Source: Ceriagrion tenellum (lineage: Eukaryota; Arthropoda; Insecta; Odonata; Coenagrionidae). From it: 64,000 bases of DNA. The translations under genes were made by a program, and so were the position numbers. The DNA lies in assembly GCA_963169105.1 (NCBI GenBank), contig OY720636.1:65646123-65710122 (forward strand). The letters are read 5' to 3'. Of this stretch, positions 63,101 to 64,000 are shown piece by piece (positions within the stretch are counted from its first letter, which is position 1; each line of letters begins with the position of its first letter). Below the pieces are notes generated by a model that saw only the letters and a list, made by a program, of their open reading frames with translations, did no database searches and was not told the DNA's origin.

Positions 63101-64000
63101 ATCGATTAGTTCTTTTACCAATGGAAAAAAAATAATTCTATAACCCAATATATCGGCAACGATTAAATGAGAAATTCCAGGAGATATCAGATAAAAGCAA
63201 AAAATAATTATAAACTAAATTTGGAATTTGAACGAGAGAATTCTTACATGATGGAGAATAACAAGATTTGCAGTCGCGAACACTGAATCCTAATTAAAAT
63301 AACGACTTCAAGTCTAGTGTATACAAAGATAAATTTCAAACTGATTCCTGAACTTTGGAACGATTAGTTCTTTTACCAATGGAAAAAACATAATTCTATA
63401 ACCCAATACATTGGCAACGATTAAATGAGAAATTCCAGGAGATATCAGATAAAAGAAAAAAAAATATTAGAAACTAAATTTGGGAATTTGAACGCGAGAA
63501 TTCTTACATGATGGAGAATAACAAGATTTGCAGTCGCGAACACTGAATCCTAATTAAAATAACGACTTCAAGTCTAGTGTATACAAAGATAAATTTCAAA
63601 CTGATTCCTGAACTTTGGAACGATTAGTTCTTTTACCAATGGAAAAACATAATTCTATAACCCAATACATCGGAAACGATTAAATGAGAAATTTCAGGAG
63701 ATATCAGATAAAAGAAAAAATAATATTAGAAACTGAATTTGGAATTTGGACGCGAGAATTCTTACATGATAGAGAATAACAAGATTTGCAGTCGCGAACA
63801 CTGAATCTTAAATAAAATAACGACTTCAAGTCTAGTATATACAAACGTAGATTTCAAATATATTCCCGTGTTTTGGATCGATTAATTCTTTTACCAATGG
63901 AAAAAAAAATAATTCTATAACCCAATACATCGGCAAAATTAAATGAGAAATTCCAGGAGATATCAGATAAAAGCAAAAAATAATTATAAACTAAATTTGG
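60164..64000 (+). repeat. Long duplicated array block, right copy (cut by window end)
   Basis: Partner of 46451-50287. The match runs to the last base of the window, so the true duplication is longer than 3.8 kb. A few single differences occur (for example CACGAACACT near 60433 where the left copy has CGAACTCTGA). Confidence 0.9.

Larger units (their letters stand above)
16281..64000 (+). repeat. Satellite array, monomer about 260 bp, about 180 units
   Basis: Head-to-tail monomers run from about 16281 to the window end and continue beyond it. Typical spacing is 258-260 bp; GAATTC sites at 27003 and 27263 are exactly 260 apart, and multi-monomer spacings average 258.7. One monomer (27001-27260) has 78 G+C of 260, or 30%. 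Nearly all units share a GAATTC site, TCGCGA in CAGTCGCGA, CTTCAAGTCTAG, TTTTACCAATGGAA, ATTCTATAACC, GATTAAATGAGAAATTCC and GATATC. All units have one orientation, and I saw no foreign insertion in 47.7 kb. All ORFs predicted here are translated repeat. Confidence 0.98.
22901..64000 (+). repeat. Homogenised core of the satellite array
   Basis: About 159 monomers with little variation outside a few linked sites. Box 1 (just after TCTAGT): type A has tatatACAAACGTAGATTTCAAAT..ATTCCCGTGTTTTGGATCGATT; type B has gtATACAAAGATAAATTTCAA.CTGATTCCTGA, then either ACTTTGGAACGATTAGTTC (B1) or TCTTTGGAACGATTAGTAC (B2). Box 2: either GAAAAAATAATATTAGAAACTGAA..GGACGCG..ATAGAG or GCAAAAATAATATTAGAAACTAAA..GAACGCG..ATGGAG, with a third form AATAATTATAAACTAAA. 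Boxes 1 and 2 occur in several combinations, so monomers are mosaics. Confidence 0.95.

Noticed and set aside
16281..64000. CRISPR-like regularity
   Set aside because: The whole 260-bp unit repeats with no unique spacers, and the DNA is eukaryotic.

Overview
This is eukaryotic DNA and almost certainly from an insect. It is AT-rich, has no operons, and holds decayed C-terminal pieces of several insect-type non-LTR (LINE) reverse transcriptases, DNA-transposon remnants with terminal inverted repeats, and a very large satellite array. No conserved host gene can be named with confidence. Domain and family calls come from reading translations by eye; no database search was run.

Left arm (1 to about 14.5 kb): a transposon graveyard. 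In order it holds two overlapping pieces of one LINE family (1783-2607, minus strand); a 559-bp element with long inverted arms (2979-3537); a second LINE remnant with frameshifts (3939-4655, minus); a 1.0-kb terminal-inverted-repeat (TIR) transposon (6261-7271) that encloses an intact 89-codon ORF; a 405-bp tandem duplication carrying two identical 94-codon ORFs with an N-terminal lipidation-type motif (7611-8575); a pogo/Tigger-like non-autonomous element (9946-10507); a third LINE remnant (10890-11330, minus); and an isolated exon-like ORF (13400-13828).

Right arm (about 14.6 to 64 kb): one satellite family with a monomer of about 260 bp and about 30% GC. Four strongly diverged monomers lie in reverse orientation (14575-15590), followed by a spacer of about 0.7 kb. 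From 16281 to the window end there are roughly 180 head-to-tail monomers in one orientation, and I see no transposon insertion among them. The left edge (16.3-22.9 kb) is diverged and contains an 8-monomer higher-order repeat of 2068 bp. The core (22.9-64 kb) is much more uniform and contains local higher-order repeats of 3, 5, 6 and 7 monomers, plus a block of at least 3.8 kb that recurs 13.71 kb away. Core monomers fall into a few interchangeable haplotypes in a box of about 45 bp.

The gradient from old and rearranged at the edge to young and uniform inside, with nested higher-order repeats, is the layout expected at the border of a centromeric or pericentromeric satellite domain. That function is inferred; the sequence shows only the architecture.
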